This document shows positions 35,278-35,358 of a stretch of 35,358 nt of DNA, one piece after another; the first letter of the stretch is position 1, and the number at the start of each line of letters is the position of its first letter. The translations under genes and the position numbers were made by a program. This stretch comes from Flavobacteria bacterium RIFCSPLOWO2_12_FULL_35_11. Its GTDB lineage: Bacteria; Bacteroidota; Bacteroidia; Flavobacteriales; Flavobacteriaceae. The stretch covers positions 1 through 35,358 of the forward strand of contig MGWK01000098.1 of the NCBI GenBank assembly GCA_001800975.1, given 5' to 3'. The notes below the pieces were generated by a model that was not told the DNA's origin, did no database searches, and was given only the letters and a program-made list of their open reading frames with translations.

Positions 35278-35358
35278 CGGCTTTTTTGAAAAATAAAATT
35301 TGATAGCCTATTGCAATTGTGGCCGATACAAAACTAAAAGTCATTAATATTCCTGAAA
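35261..35358 (-). CDS. C-terminal end of a probable membrane protein (partial)
   Basis: On the minus strand the last 31 codons of a gene run in from the right edge and stop at 35261. The residues include one clear hydrophobic helix, ILMTFSFVSATIAIGYQILF, followed by a short basic tail FKKAVNSAI. That looks like a final transmembrane segment with a cytoplasmic end. The family cannot be told from this piece. The gene is upstream of guaB in the same direction, 50 bases away. Confidence 0.45.
   Translation of the reverse strand, partial: SGILMTFSFVSATIAIGYQILFFKKAVNSAI

Overview
The window looks like a chromosomal segment of a Flavobacteriaceae-type Bacteroidota. Evidence: AT-rich DNA, no obvious Shine-Dalgarno sequences, several exact copies of the Bacteroidota -7 promoter box (TAnnTTTG) just upstream of genes, two TTG-started genes in tandem, a CarboxypepD_reg-like TonB-dependent receptor, an OstA-like protein, a Bacteroidota-style DnaJ lacking half of its zinc fingers, and a glgA-glgC-glgB-GH31 glycogen cluster. 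About 22 protein-coding genes, one RNA gene and two incomplete genes at the edges are supported. Most of it is housekeeping.

Layout. 1-7391 (+): the end of an amidohydrolase, a TrmH/SpoU RNA methyltransferase, a small four-helix-bundle (23S-IVS family) gene flanked by imperfect inverted repeats, an M48 membrane protease, the bifunctional (p)ppGpp enzyme Rel, a Fur-family regulator and purA. 7492-10232 (+): an OstA/LptA-like exported protein coupled by a TTGA overlap to a class III aminotransferase. 10233-10586: a short free-standing unit with a 40-codon ORF behind a perfect 11-bp dyad and ahead of a terminator. 10587-14444 (-): a prohibitin/SPFH protein, a VWA-like membrane protein and fabG. 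14730-17597 (+): an orphan TonB-dependent receptor. 17699-24830 (-): GH31 alpha-glucosidase, glgB, glgC, glgA (transcribed in the order glgA, glgC, glgB, GH31). 24831-25237: non-coding, with a hairpin-rich repeat-like element. 25238-28886 (-): aconitase and an acyltransferase-3 membrane protein. 28962-29258 (-): RNase P RNA. 29420-31091 (-): dnaJ and grpE. 31092-33634: a frameshifted and truncated dnaE remnant facing an S24/LexA-like repressor gene, followed with no gap by a DEDDh exonuclease/GIY-YIG nuclease fusion. 33742-35358 (-): guaB and the last 31 codons of a probable membrane protein.

How the genes work together. Glycogen synthesis and breakdown form one block. purA and guaB are the two branch enzymes that draw on IMP. 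Rel makes the alarmone known to inhibit purine enzymes in many bacteria. grpE and dnaJ form a chaperone operon. The least ordinary region is 31.1-33.6 kb, which I read as a partly decayed damage-response locus: repressor and nuclease are intact, while the divergent polymerase gene has been cut down to about 60 codons with a frameshift. The second candidate for something undescribed is the 40-aa peptide unit near 10.4 kb.
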